Source of the DNA: Bacteroidota bacterium
GTDB lineage: Bacteria > Bacteroidota > Bacteroidia > Bacteroidales > JAADGE01
Direction: 5' to 3'
Assembly: GCA_024277895.1 (NCBI GenBank)
Contig: JAJRUH010000031.1
Coordinates: forward strand, 1-50,575
Length of the DNA: 50,575 bases
The notes under the pieces were generated by a model. The model was not told where the DNA came from. It searched no databases and saw only the letters and a program-made list of their open reading frames with translations. Shown here in pieces: positions 17,775-26,088 of the stretch; position 1 is the stretch's first letter; each line of letters opens with the position of its first letter. The position numbers and the translations under genes are program-made.

Positions 17775-18500
17775 TTAAGAAAACACCTGAGCTAAAATTT
17801 CTGATGATTTTAATTTTCCCGGACGGTCTAAATGTAAATTATAAAAATCAATCATACTGCGAAGCAAAAATTTTCGTTCGAAATTACTTAATTTAAAACC
17901 TTGCTGATTAAAATTATTTAATTTTATTAATTCATAAAATTTTCGACTTTTACTCTCATCTAAAAAATAAGTATGGTTAGGTTGACCTATAATAAATTTT
18001 GCTTCTTGTAAATCAAAAATCTTTTTGGAATCGGAATAATTATTTTCCGGTTTAACACCTAAAAACTCAGTAAGTCGATATAAAAAAAATATATGAAAAT
18101 TGTTGAAATGTTCCGTTTCATCATCCAAACTAATCACAGAATTATAAATAAAATCAAATAATTCTTTATCGGTTTGATTTTCCCGTAACATTTTCAATAA
18201 AAATTCCGCAAGAAACAAGCTTATTGTTTGTTTATAAATATCGAACGGTAAATTTATTAATACTTTTCCTGCCGAAATGTCTTTTATCTTCTGTAACCCT
18301 GTATTTTCTTTATGATAAACTTGTAAATCCAAAAGATACATCGGTTGCAATAAATTCAATATGCTTTTCTTTTTTGCCGATACAGAAACAAAAAACAGGT
18401 ACGATTGCAATCCGAATTCTCTTGTAAGAATATTAAGTATCAGTTTGGAATCAGAATACTTTAAGCGATGTAACAAAATGCCTTTTGTCGGATGTATCAT
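17775..18500 (-). CDS. recO: DNA repair protein RecO
   Basis: A 241-aa RecO, the partner of RecR in loading RecA onto SSB-coated gaps. The N-terminal OB-fold region is clear (HPTKGILLHRLKYSDSKLILNILTREFG, then SVSAKKKSILNLLQPMYLL), and the C-terminal part (about 80-240) is helical as in the family. There are no zinc-binding cysteines, so it is the zinc-free type. The ATG at 18500 gives the normal family start. The end abuts the convergent Na/Pi gene. Confidence 0.9.
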   Translation of the reverse strand: MIHPTKGILLHRLKYSDSKLILNILTREFGLQSYLFFVSVSAKKKSILNLLQPMYLLDLQVYHKENTGLQKIKDISAGKVLINLPFDIYKQTISLFLAEFLLKMLRENQTDKELFDFIYNSVISLDDETEHFNNFHIFFLYRLTEFLGVKPENNYSDSKKIFDLQEAKFIIGQPNHTYFLDESKSRKFYELIKLNNFNQQGFKLSNFERKFLLRSMIDFYNLHLDRPGKLKSSEILAQVFS

Positions 18501-18523
18501 AGTTTATTTCAGATATTAAAAAA

Positions 18524-18531
18524 CAAAGTTA
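18524..18531 (-). promoter_or_regulatory. -7 box upstream of recO
   Basis: Minus-strand TAACTTTG matches TAnnTTTG 23 nt before the recO ATG; no matching -33 box is seen. Confidence 0.4.
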
Positions 18532-18595
18532 GAAAAATTAACCTGCTTAAAAACCTTTTTTTATCATACCTTTTATGAAATTTCATATTTTTTTG

Positions 18596-18603
18596 TATCT
18601 TTA
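18596..18603 (+). promoter_or_regulatory. -7-like box upstream of the MuiA-like gene
   Basis: TATCTTTA (one mismatch from TAnnTTTG) lies 26 nt before the ATG at 18630, divergent from the recO box. Confidence 0.3.
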
Positions 18604-18629
18604 AGAAATATAAATCTTAAATTTTAGCT

Positions 18630-20291
18630 ATGAAACATCTTTTTTTAATCATTTCTTTATCCGTTTTTTTTATTACTCCGGAATTCGGACAAGGAATAAA
18701 AGAACAAAAAGTAAAAACCGAAATCAATTCTGTTACCGTATATCTTTCGGGAGCCGAAATTCACAGAAACAAAATGCTTAATTTAAAAACCGGAAAAACA
18801 CGTCTTATTTTTGTGAACTTATCACCGAAAATTAATGATAAAAGTGTTCGGATTACAACAAGTAAAAATGTTGATTTGCTGGGAATTACAACTAAAATAA
18901 ACTACCTTGCAAATGAAATTAATGCTCCGAGAACAAAACGACTGAAAGATTCATTAAATTTAATTACCGATAAAATCCAAGCTGTTGCGGATCAGTCTGA
19001 TGCCTATAATATTGAAAAGAAAATGTTGTTGGCAAATATTTCCATCGGAGGAAAAGACAAAGGTGTCAGTATAACAGACCTGAAACAGGCATCAGATTTT
19101 TACCGAAACAGAATTACCGAAATTAATACCAAATTAAGTAAACTGAAAGCGAGAAATAAAAAAATGAATACAGAATTTCAGAAAATCAAAAATCAATTAG
19201 CACAATTAAACAGTAATTCAAATTATTCTCGCTCGGAAATAAGTGTTTTAGTTTCCTCCGGTACAACAACTTCGTGTAAAATAGAACTAAAATATTTGCT
19301 GAATGATGCCGGATGGTCTCCGTCCTATGATATCAAAGCAATTGATACAGATAAACCTGTTAAATTGGAATATAAGGCAAAAGTATATAACAATTCCGAT
19401 ATAGATTGGAAAAATATAAAAATAAAACTTTCCACCGCCGACCCAAATTTAAGTATTACAAAACCTGTGTTAAATCCTTGGTACTTAAAATATAAGGTTT
19501 ATTCATATGCAAACAATATAAGGTACAAAAAAGCAGAGGGATACATTCAAAACAAAATTCAATCAAGTAATATACCTTCCGTTATTCAGGAAAATCAATT
19601 ATCAGAAGAAGATGATGTTTTCTCAAATACATATACCGAAGCAGAAGTTCCCGAATTAAGTGCAGAATTTAACATTAAAAAAACTTATGATATTCCTTCT
19701 GACGATAAACCTTATATTGTTGATATAAATGAATATGAATTACCCGCAACCTATAAAGATTATGCCGTTACAAAATTAGATAAAGATGTTTTTTTGCTGG
19801 CTCGCATAACCGGATGGCAAGATTTAAACCTTATTGAAGGCCCTGCAAATGTCTATTATGCAGGAACATACCTCGGTCAATCTTTTATTGATATACGAAA
19901 TGTAAAAGATACTTTAGACCTTTCTCTCGGAAGAGACGGGAAAGTTCTGGTTACCAGAACAAAGGTGAAAGCATACAGCAGTTCTAAAATTATCGGAACC
20001 AAACGAAAAGAAACTATGACATATGAATTAATTGCCCGAAACAACAGAAAAACCGATATTAATTTGCAAATTTCAGATCAAATACCGATTTCTCAAACTG
20101 ATGAAATCGAAGTTAAAGTGTTGAATACTTCAGGTGCAGTTATGAATGAAACAACCGGGAAATTAAAATGGGAATTCAAATTAAAACCCGGCGAAACAAA
20201 AAAAATAACACTGTCATTTGAAATTAAATATCCGAAAAATAAAGAAATTCAAACAGAACAAAGAAAACAAAGACAAATACGGTATTTTTAA
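18630..20291 (+). CDS. MuiA-family protein (DUF4140/DUF4139)
   Basis: A 553-aa exported protein of the 'mucoidy inhibitor MuiA' family, of unknown biochemical function. A signal peptide (about 1-20, ending EFGQG) is followed by a DUF4140-type N-terminal domain (about 24-125; VTVYLSGAEIHR), a coiled-coil linker (about 95-200, Lys/Asn-rich) and a DUF4139-type beta-rich domain (about 205-545; YLLNDAGWSPSYDIKA, AKVYNNSDIDWKNIKIKLSTADP). The family name comes from a Streptomyces locus and does not prove a function here. It is transcribed away from recO with its own putative promoter. Confidence 0.85.
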   Translation: MKHLFLIISLSVFFITPEFGQGIKEQKVKTEINSVTVYLSGAEIHRNKMLNLKTGKTRLIFVNLSPKINDKSVRITTSKNVDLLGITTKINYLANEINAPRTKRLKDSLNLITDKIQAVADQSDAYNIEKKMLLANISIGGKDKGVSITDLKQASDFYRNRITEINTKLSKLKARNKKMNTEFQKIKNQLAQLNSNSNYSRSEISVLVSSGTTTSCKIELKYLLNDAGWSPSYDIKAIDTDKPVKLEYKAKVYNNSDIDWKNIKIKLSTADPNLSITKPVLNPWYLKYKVYSYANNIRYKKAEGYIQNKIQSSNIPSVIQENQLSEEDDVFSNTYTEAEVPELSAEFNIKKTYDIPSDDKPYIVDINEYELPATYKDYAVTKLDKDVFLLARITGWQDLNLIEGPANVYYAGTYLGQSFIDIRNVKDTLDLSLGRDGKVLVTRTKVKAYSSSKIIGTKRKETMTYELIARNNRKTDINLQISDQIPISQTDEIEVKVLNTSGAVMNETTGKLKWEFKLKPGETKKITLSFEIKYPKNKEIQTEQRKQRQIRYF

Positions 20292-20305
20292 GCTGAAAGC
20301 AACAA

Positions 20306-20340
20306 AATTTATTGTTAAATGCAGCAGCCCGCAATAAATT
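20306..20340 (+). repeat. 9-bp perfect inverted repeat before the pepC-like gene
   Basis: AATTTATTG (20306-20314) and CAATAAATT (20332-20340) are exact complements separated by 17 nt, 14 nt after the MuiA-like stop and only 3 nt before the -7 box of the next gene. It could be a terminator stem without a T-run or an operator. Confidence 0.55.
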
Positions 20341-20343
20341 ATT

Positions 20344-20351
20344 TACATTTG
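20344..20351 (+). promoter_or_regulatory. -7 box of the aminopeptidase C-like gene
   Basis: TACATTTG, perfect TAnnTTTG, 26 nt before the ATG; no TTTG at the usual distance, the inverted repeat at 20306-20340 occupies that position. Confidence 0.45.
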
Positions 20352-20377
20352 CTTCATAAACTTAAAATCCCGGTAAA

Positions 20378-21760
20378 ATGAAACAACTTATTATTCTCAC
20401 TGTTTTATTCTCAGTTTTTTTCTCTTCTTTTGCTCAAAAATCTTTAAATGAAAAAGAAATTAAAGAAATTAAAACGGCTTATCAATCAGATAATTCGTAT
20501 TTAAAAGCTGTTACAAATGCAGTTTCAAACAATACAATCCGAAATTTGGCTCTGAACAGACAAAACATCGGAAAATATGACCATGAATTCAAATATAAAG
20601 TTTCTGTAAAAGGTATTACTAATCAAAAATCTTCAGGAAGATGCTGGATGTTCACTTCATTAAACGTGATACGTCCTAAAGCTATGCAAACATTGGATTT
20701 ACCCTTGTTTGAATATTCTGAAAACTATCTGTATTTTTGGGATATTTTTGAAAAATCCAATTTATTTCTCGAAAGTATTATTGAAACAAAAAACTTACAA
20801 ACAGACAATCGGGAAGTTGAATGGCTGTTTAACAATGTTGTCGGTGACGGCGGCGTTTGGAGTTCGTTCACAAATCTTGCCGATAAATACGGATTAGTTC
20901 CTAAAGAAGTAATGCCCGAAACTCATTCAAGTGAAAACACACAATTAATGATTAAGCTAATCAGACGAAAATTAAGAGGTGATGCACTTCATCTCCGTTC
21001 AATGAAAGGGACTGATGATATTTTACGAAAAGCAAAATTAAATTCACTTAAAGATATTTACAAAATGCTTTGTATCAATCTCGGAGAGCCGCCGACAGAA
21101 TTTTTGTGGAGATACACGGATAAAAACGGAAATCTTACGCCCTATAAAAAATATACACCAAAATCATTTATGAAAGCATCTCTCGGAGACATTGATTATT
21201 CTGATTATATTATGTTAATGGACGACCCGACAAAAGAATATTATAAATTATATGAAATCCAGAAAGACAGAAATGTTCTTGAAGGTAAAAATTGGAAATT
21301 TATCAATCTGCCGTCAAAAGAAATAAAAAAATATGCTCTTAAATCCATACAGAACAATGAAGCTATGTATTTTTCATGCGATGTGGGAAAACAATTAAAC
21401 AAAGATGAAGGGCTTTTGGATACACAGAATTATGATTACGAATCACTTTTTGGCGTTAAATTTGATATGAATAAAAAAGAACGCATTTTATCGCACGAAA
21501 GCGGTTCAACTCACGGTATGGCATTAGTAGGTGCCGATGTTGACCAAAGCGGAAAAATAACAAAGTGGTTACTTGAAAACAGTTGGGGAAAATCCTCGGG
21601 ACATAACGGGTATTTAACAATGACCGACAGATGGTTTGATGAATATATGTTCCGTGTCGTTATTTTAAAACAATTTATGAACGAGCAAACCCTAAAAATC
21701 CTGAAACAAAAACCAATTATGTTACCGCCGTGGGATCCGATGTTTTCGGAAGATTTGTAA
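20378..21760 (+). CDS. Secreted aminopeptidase C / bleomycin hydrolase-type peptidase
   Basis: A 460-aa papain-like cysteine peptidase of family C1B (PepC/bleomycin hydrolase). The catalytic triad is visible: Cys89 in SSGRCWMF, His379 in STHGMALVG and Asn401 in LENSWG. A signal peptide (about 1-19, FSSFAQ) directs it to the periplasm or outside; most PepC enzymes are cytoplasmic, so an exported form is the Bacteroidota variant. It would trim N-terminal residues from peptides, helping protein-based nutrition. The next gene starts 13 nt after its stop, suggesting an operon with the PD40 lipoprotein. Confidence 0.93.
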   Translation: MKQLIILTVLFSVFFSSFAQKSLNEKEIKEIKTAYQSDNSYLKAVTNAVSNNTIRNLALNRQNIGKYDHEFKYKVSVKGITNQKSSGRCWMFTSLNVIRPKAMQTLDLPLFEYSENYLYFWDIFEKSNLFLESIIETKNLQTDNREVEWLFNNVVGDGGVWSSFTNLADKYGLVPKEVMPETHSSENTQLMIKLIRRKLRGDALHLRSMKGTDDILRKAKLNSLKDIYKMLCINLGEPPTEFLWRYTDKNGNLTPYKKYTPKSFMKASLGDIDYSDYIMLMDDPTKEYYKLYEIQKDRNVLEGKNWKFINLPSKEIKKYALKSIQNNEAMYFSCDVGKQLNKDEGLLDTQNYDYESLFGVKFDMNKKERILSHESGSTHGMALVGADVDQSGKITKWLLENSWGKSSGHNGYLTMTDRWFDEYMFRVVILKQFMNEQTLKILKQKPIMLPPWDPMFSEDL

Positions 21761-21773
21761 CATAATTTAACGT

Positions 21774-23366
21774 ATGAAAAAAATAATTATTATTTTCGGA
21801 ATTACAATAATTCTTGCTGTGTTTTTGAACAGTTGCAAAATAATGCAATCTTCAAAGTTAAACGAAGTTCAATTAACCGAAGAATTTATTGACGGCAATA
21901 TATTTGCAGAAAGTATTGATTTCTATCAACGATTTTTATACGACAATCCTAATGACGGAGACTTTAATTACAAAATGGGTTTTGCATTATTAAATACAAA
22001 AGGCAGAGAAAAAGAATCCATCGAATACTTTGAAAAAGCTAAAAATATATTTGATAAACCGTCAACTTTAAATCGATATGTTGAAAGTTCTTTTCAGTTA
22101 GCCAGAGCATACCGTTCAGCCTATCTTTTTGTTGCAGCTTTACAAGAATTAGCAAATCTTCGTTCTGTTGTTGAAAAAAGTCCCGCACTTTTAGCAGTAA
22201 TTAATCGCGAAATTTTCAAATGCGAATCCGGTCAACGTTTGTTTGAAAATAAAATAAGTTTTAAAATTACAAATCTCGGAGACAGTATAAATTCTGAATA
22301 CAGCGATCACAGTCCGGTTATTTCCGCTGATGAATCCGTTTTAATTTTTACTTCGAGAAGACCTGACGGCTGGGCTGATGAAATTGATGCAGACGGAAAT
22401 TATAATGAAGATATTTTTATAAGTGAAAAAATTGACGGACATTGGACTAAAGCAAAAGGCATTAAAACTATCAATACAAAAAACCACGAAGCATCTTGTG
22501 GTCTTTCTGTTGACGGACAAACCCTATTTATATATAAAGCAGATGATTACGGAAGTATTTATCAGAGTACATTTGAAAACGGAGAATGGAATACTCCGGT
22601 TAAATTAGGTCCGAATATTAACACTGAAGACAGAGAAACTCACGCTTCAATATCTGCCGACGGCAAAAAATTATATTTTACAAGCGACAGACCGGGCGGT
22701 TTCGGAGGTTTGGATATTTATGTTTCCGAAAAAATGAAAAACGGAATGTGGGGACCGGCACGAAATCTCGGTAAAGGCATTAATACAAAATACAACGAAG
22801 AAGGCCCTTTCATCCATCCCGACGGGAAAACATTATATTTCAGTTCAAAAGGACATGAAAATCTCGGAGGTTACGATATTTTCAAATCAACAAAAACTGA
22901 GTTCGGAACATGGACTCCCGCTGAAAATATCGGTTATCCGATAAATACCGTTGGGGACGATGTTTTTTATACACCCACTGCCGACGGACAACATGCCTAT
23001 TATTCCTCTCAAAGAAGTCCCGATGCAAGTGATAATGACATATTTTTAATTACATTAGATTCTGTTAAACGTTCCGATATTACCGTTATGATCGGGTCTG
23101 TTTTTTCAAAATGCAGTTCCGGAATTCCGAAAAATGTTCAAATTACCGTAAAAGATACCGAAACCGGAGAACAATATCAGATTAAACCAAATCCGAAAAA
23201 TAAACGATTTATTTTCATTGCAAAATGGGGAAAAACATATAAAATTGCCTTATCTGTAGGAAAAGAAATAATTTTTACCGACACACTGACAATTCCGCCT
23301 GATAATGCACCTAAAATGATGAAATACAAATCAATAAGGTTAGATCCCGATATACATTGTAAATGA
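21774..23366 (+). CDS. Lipoprotein with TPR and PD40 (WD40-like) repeats
   Basis: A 530-aa lipoprotein (lipobox FLNSC, Cys21). Residues about 35-145 form TPR-like helices (EESIEYFEKAKNIFDKPS), residues about 175-425 contain five PD40 propeller motifs (SADESVLIFTSRRPDG, SVDGQTLFIY, SADGKKLYFTSDRPGGFGGLDIY, HPDGKTLYFSSKGHENLGGYDIF, ADGQHAYYSSQR), and about 430-530 is a beta-sandwich like a carboxypeptidase-regulatory domain. TPR-PD40-CRD is the layout of the type IX secretion protein PorE, which normally ends in an OmpA-like peptidoglycan-binding domain; that domain is absent here. So this is either a shortened PorE relative or a member of another PD40 lipoprotein family. It follows the peptidase gene closely. 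Confidence 0.75.
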   Translation: MKKIIIIFGITIILAVFLNSCKIMQSSKLNEVQLTEEFIDGNIFAESIDFYQRFLYDNPNDGDFNYKMGFALLNTKGREKESIEYFEKAKNIFDKPSTLNRYVESSFQLARAYRSAYLFVAALQELANLRSVVEKSPALLAVINREIFKCESGQRLFENKISFKITNLGDSINSEYSDHSPVISADESVLIFTSRRPDGWADEIDADGNYNEDIFISEKIDGHWTKAKGIKTINTKNHEASCGLSVDGQTLFIYKADDYGSIYQSTFENGEWNTPVKLGPNINTEDRETHASISADGKKLYFTSDRPGGFGGLDIYVSEKMKNGMWGPARNLGKGINTKYNEEGPFIHPDGKTLYFSSKGHENLGGYDIFKSTKTEFGTWTPAENIGYPINTVGDDVFYTPTADGQHAYYSSQRSPDASDNDIFLITLDSVKRSDITVMIGSVFSKCSSGIPKNVQITVKDTETGEQYQIKPNPKNKRFIFIAKWGKTYKIALSVGKEIIFTDTLTIPPDNAPKMMKYKSIRLDPDIHCK

Positions 23367-23543
23367 AAAAATTTTATCTGCCGTTCAGATTTCAAACCTT
23401 ACGGAGACTGAATATCCCAAAATAAACAGACTGCCAAAAGGAAAACTTAATTTTGATTTTCCTGAAAGTACTTGTTAAATGTTAGTACAGTAATTTTTGC
23501 ATTTGCCGTTTAAATCTATGCCCGTAAAATTGAAGGTAAAACA

Positions 23544-23574
23544 TTTGTAAGTAAAAAATAAAACTTTACCTTTG
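23544..23574 (+). promoter_or_regulatory. Promoter of rpsP-rimM-xth
   Basis: TTTG (23544-23547), 19 nt, TACCTTTG (23567-23574): perfect Bacteroidota consensus, 30 nt before the rpsP ATG. Confidence 0.85.
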
Positions 23575-23604
23575 CAGTCATTTTTTAACTAAATAAATAA
23601 TAAT

Positions 23605-24213
23605 ATGCCTGTAAAGATCAGACTAGCAAGACACGGCCGCAAAAGAAGGGCGTTCTACTACATTGTTGCTGCAGACAGCAGGGCACCGCGTGACGGTAGG
23701 TACATTGAGAGAATCGGTTCGTATAACCCGAATACCGATCCTGCCTCTATTGATCTGAATTTCGACAAAGCTTTAGGCTGGCTTCAAAACGGAGCTGTTC
23801 CTACGGATACTTGTCGAGCAATCCTTTCATACAAAGGGGTTTTGTATAAAAACCATCTTTTAAAAGGAGTTACCAAAGGTGCTTTGACTGAAGAAGAAGC
23901 AGAAAGTAAATTTAGTTCTTGGTTGAAAGACAAAGAACAAAAAATTCAAGCAAAAGCGGATAAACTGAAAGCTGAAACTAAAACCGAAAGAGAAACTCGC
24001 TTAAAAATTGAAGAAGAAATTAATAAAGCGAGAGCCGAAGAAATTGCCGCAAAACGAACTCCGGTTACGGAAGAAGTTGAGCAAACTGAAGAACCGGTTG
24101 ACGAAGAAACTGCTGCTGAGGAAGTTAAAGCCGAAGCTGAAACAAAAACTGAAGAAGTAAAAGCAGAAGTTACCGAAACTAAAGAAGAAACCGAAGAAAA
24201 AAAAGAAGACTAA
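23605..24213 (+). CDS. rpsP: 30S ribosomal protein S16 with long charged tail
   Basis: S16 of the small ribosomal subunit, needed for 30S assembly. Residues 1-80 are the conserved domain ([18 protein letters not shown], then [13 protein letters not shown], then [20 protein letters not shown]). A tail of about 120 residues follows, first Lys/Glu helical, then repeated Glu/Thr/Val/Ala units ([18 protein letters not shown]), giving 202 aa against 80-90 in most bacteria. Such extensions are typical of Bacteroidota S16. The ORF's N-terminal region has noticeably more G+C than its neighbours, as expected for a highly expressed gene. It opens a three-gene operon with rimM 4 nt downstream. Confidence 0.97.
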   Translation: MPVKIRLARHGRKRRAFYYIVAADSRAPRDGRYIERIGSYNPNTDPASIDLNFDKALGWLQNGAVPTDTCRAILSYKGVLYKNHLLKGVTKGALTEEEAESKFSSWLKDKEQKIQAKADKLKAETKTERETRLKIEEEINKARAEEIAAKRTPVTEEVEQTEEPVDEETAAEEVKAEAETKTEEVKAEVTETKEETEEKKED

Positions 24214-24217
24214 TATT

Positions 24218-24745
24218 ATGATACCGATTTCCGAACTTAATTTAGTTAAAATCGGTGAAATCATAAGAACTCACGGATACAAAGGTGAGGCAGTCGTCAA
24301 ACTTTCGGTTGACTTTGAAAGATTAAACTTAACGGAACTTACTTTCCTGATTATTGACGGAAATAAAGTTCCGTTTTTCTTTTCATATCCGCCGAAACCA
24401 TATAAAAAAAGCGGACTTCTGATAAAACTCGACAACATTAATTCCGACAAGGAAATTGAAAAAATATTACATTCTCCCGTTCTTACGGAAGAAAAAAACA
24501 TTGTTCCGGAAAGTAGTGAGGCAACACAAATCCCGAAAGGATTCAATGTTTTTAACCGAGAACAACTTATCGGAAAATCCGGAGAATACCTTAACATCCC
24601 CTCAAACCCGATAATTACGGTATATTCCGATAACAATCAAGAAATTCTTATTCCTCTTAACGACAAATTTATCAAAGAAATAAATTATGATAAAAAAGTA
24701 ATTATCTTTGACTTGCCCGACGGCTTAATTGACGTAAACGAATAA
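24218..24745 (+). CDS. rimM: Ribosome maturation factor RimM
   Basis: A 175-aa RimM, which binds S19 and assists 30S head maturation. The N-terminal beta-barrel domain begins LVKIGEIIRTHGYKGEAVVK (family: GxIxxxHGxKGEV), and the C-terminal PRC-barrel part ends with KEINYDKKVIIFDLPDGLIDVNE (family: LPEGLLDL near the end). rpsP-rimM is a widely conserved gene pair, here 4 nt apart. Confidence 0.95.
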   Translation: MIPISELNLVKIGEIIRTHGYKGEAVVKLSVDFERLNLTELTFLIIDGNKVPFFFSYPPKPYKKSGLLIKLDNINSDKEIEKILHSPVLTEEKNIVPESSEATQIPKGFNVFNREQLIGKSGEYLNIPSNPIITVYSDNNQEILIPLNDKFIKEINYDKKVIIFDLPDGLIDVNE

Positions 24746-24746
24746 T

Positions 24747-25514
24747 ATGAAAAAAATAATTTCTTACAATGTAAACGGAATAAGAGCTGCTCTTAAAAAA
24801 GGATTTGTAGAATGGCTCAAAGAAGAAAACCCGGATATAGTTTGTATTCAGGAAACAAAAGCTCAACCCGAACAAATTGATTCTGAACTGTTTAAATCTC
24901 TCGGATACGAATCGTATTGGTTTTCGGCACAAAAAAAGGGTTACAGCGGAGTGGGAATTCTTACAAAAATAAAACCCGACAATGTCAAATACGGTATGGA
25001 AATTGAAAAATACGACAATGAAGGTCGTTTTATTCGTGCCGATTACGGCGACGTTTCCGTTATAAGTGTTTACCATCCGTCCGGTTCGAGCGGCGACTTA
25101 AGACAAGCATTTAAAATGCAATGGCTTTCGGATTTTCAAAACTACATTAAAGAATTACGAAAAACTCGACCGAATTTAATTATTTCCGGCGATTTTAATA
25201 TTTGCCGATTATGGATTGATATTCACAATCCCGAAAAGCAACAAAATACATCCGGTTTTTTACCCGAAGAACGAGATTGGTTTCAAAGATTTGTTGATGA
25301 CGGCTTTACGGACAGTTTCAGAAAATTTAACGAAGAGCCGCATAATTACAGTTGGTGGAGTTACAGAGCAAATGCCCGCAACAATAACAAGGGCTGGCGC
25401 ATTGACTACCATATGGTAAGCAAAGAATTTGAATCTAAAATTAAAAACGCCTCAATACTCCCCGACGTAAAACATTCCGACCATTGTCCGGTTGTTATTG
25501 AAGCTGATTTTTAA
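24747..25514 (+). CDS. xth: Exodeoxyribonuclease III / AP endonuclease
   Basis: A 255-aa Mg-dependent exonuclease III-family enzyme acting on abasic sites and 3' ends in base-excision repair. The catalytic residues are in place: Glu36 (IQETK), Tyr109 (VYHPSG), Asp149 and Asn151 (SGDFNI), Asp245 and His246 (HSDHCP). Near residues 154-160 RLWIDIHNP differs slightly from the common APxxxDVxxP form, but the key Asp and Pro are kept. The ATG follows the rimM stop by 1 nt, so it is in the rpsP operon; this linkage of repair with ribosome genes may simply be coexpression. Confidence 0.95.
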   Translation: MKKIISYNVNGIRAALKKGFVEWLKEENPDIVCIQETKAQPEQIDSELFKSLGYESYWFSAQKKGYSGVGILTKIKPDNVKYGMEIEKYDNEGRFIRADYGDVSVISVYHPSGSSGDLRQAFKMQWLSDFQNYIKELRKTRPNLIISGDFNICRLWIDIHNPEKQQNTSGFLPEERDWFQRFVDDGFTDSFRKFNEEPHNYSWWSYRANARNNNKGWRIDYHMVSKEFESKIKNASILPDVKHSDHCPVVIEADF

Positions 25515-25750
25515 CAAAATACCAAAATTACAAGCTGCCGCACCAACATTCTGACAAACAAATAGTTAAATACAAATTAGCTCCGCTTAAATAAAACATT
25601 GATACGATGACTATCAATAACTCGGGCTGTCTAAAAAGTCGTTATTTATAGAATTATGGTCTCTACGTGATTTTTCAACTAACTGACGAAAAGACTTTTA
25701 TGTTTTTTCATTTAAATTAGAGAGTTTCAGTAAATACAGGAGAAATATAA

Positions 25751-25782
25751 AAATCAGTTCAAAAATTTGAGCTGATTTTTTA
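25751..25782 (+). terminator. Hairpin with A/T-run, likely bidirectional terminator
   Basis: Arms 25751-25763 and 25766-25778 pair over 13 bp (one G-T), loop of 2 nt, T-run after and A-run before. It is 237 nt beyond the xth stop, so whether it ends that transcript is uncertain. Confidence 0.6.
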
Positions 25783-25967
25783 ATTTAACAAAGTCAAGAT
25801 TTGCAAGAAGACCAAAAAAAACAAAAGTAAAGTTTACATTATGTTAATACTTGGAACAAGACACAACCCTTCCGTAAATTTTCCTAAATTTAAGAAAATT
25901 TATGCTCTCACAAGGATTTCTTTTGTCTGTTTCATCCGTTTTCCGATTTCAACGATATTTGCAGTTT

Positions 25968-26030
25968 GACCCCCAAAGGGCTCAGCGAAGCTAAATATAG
26001 GCGTTTTATACTGATTCCGGGGTCTTTTTT
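25968..26030 (+). ncRNA. Possible structured transcript end or small RNA
   Basis: GACCCC (25968-25973) pairs with GGGGTC (26019-26024), followed directly by T6. The intervening 45 nt contain a small inner hairpin AGC-GAA-GCT (25984-25992). It looks like a Rho-independent terminator with a large structured loop, or the 3' end of a small RNA. No promoter of the consensus type was found close upstream, and no nearby gene ends here on the plus strand. Confidence 0.35.
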
Positions 26031-26088
26031 ATAAAAAGTTATTAACTATTTATCTTATTTTAAACAGTTGAGGATTTCCTGAATGTTC

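Larger units (their letters stand above)
25515..26088. other. 574-bp gene-free region with three inverted repeats
   Basis: No credible gene is present between xth and the maoC-like gene. The region holds: a short IS-end-like tract GGGCTGTCTAAAAAGTC (25624-25640) with a 7-bp inverted copy of its end at 25693-25699; a 13-bp hairpin with T-run (25751-25782); a 9-bp inverted repeat TAAATTTTC / GAAAATTTA (25875-25883, 25894-25902); and a GC-rich stem with T6 (25968-26030). It could be the remains of a transposable element or contain a small RNA. Confidence 0.5.

Noticed and set aside
24702-25076. 124-codon minus-strand ORF over xth
   Set aside because: Antisense to conserved exonuclease III residues.
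25624-25640. IS-end-like tract GGGCTGTCTAAAAAGTC as an insertion sequence
   Set aside because: Only one short end, no transposase, no matching far end and no target duplication visible; kept only as a remark in the gap entry.
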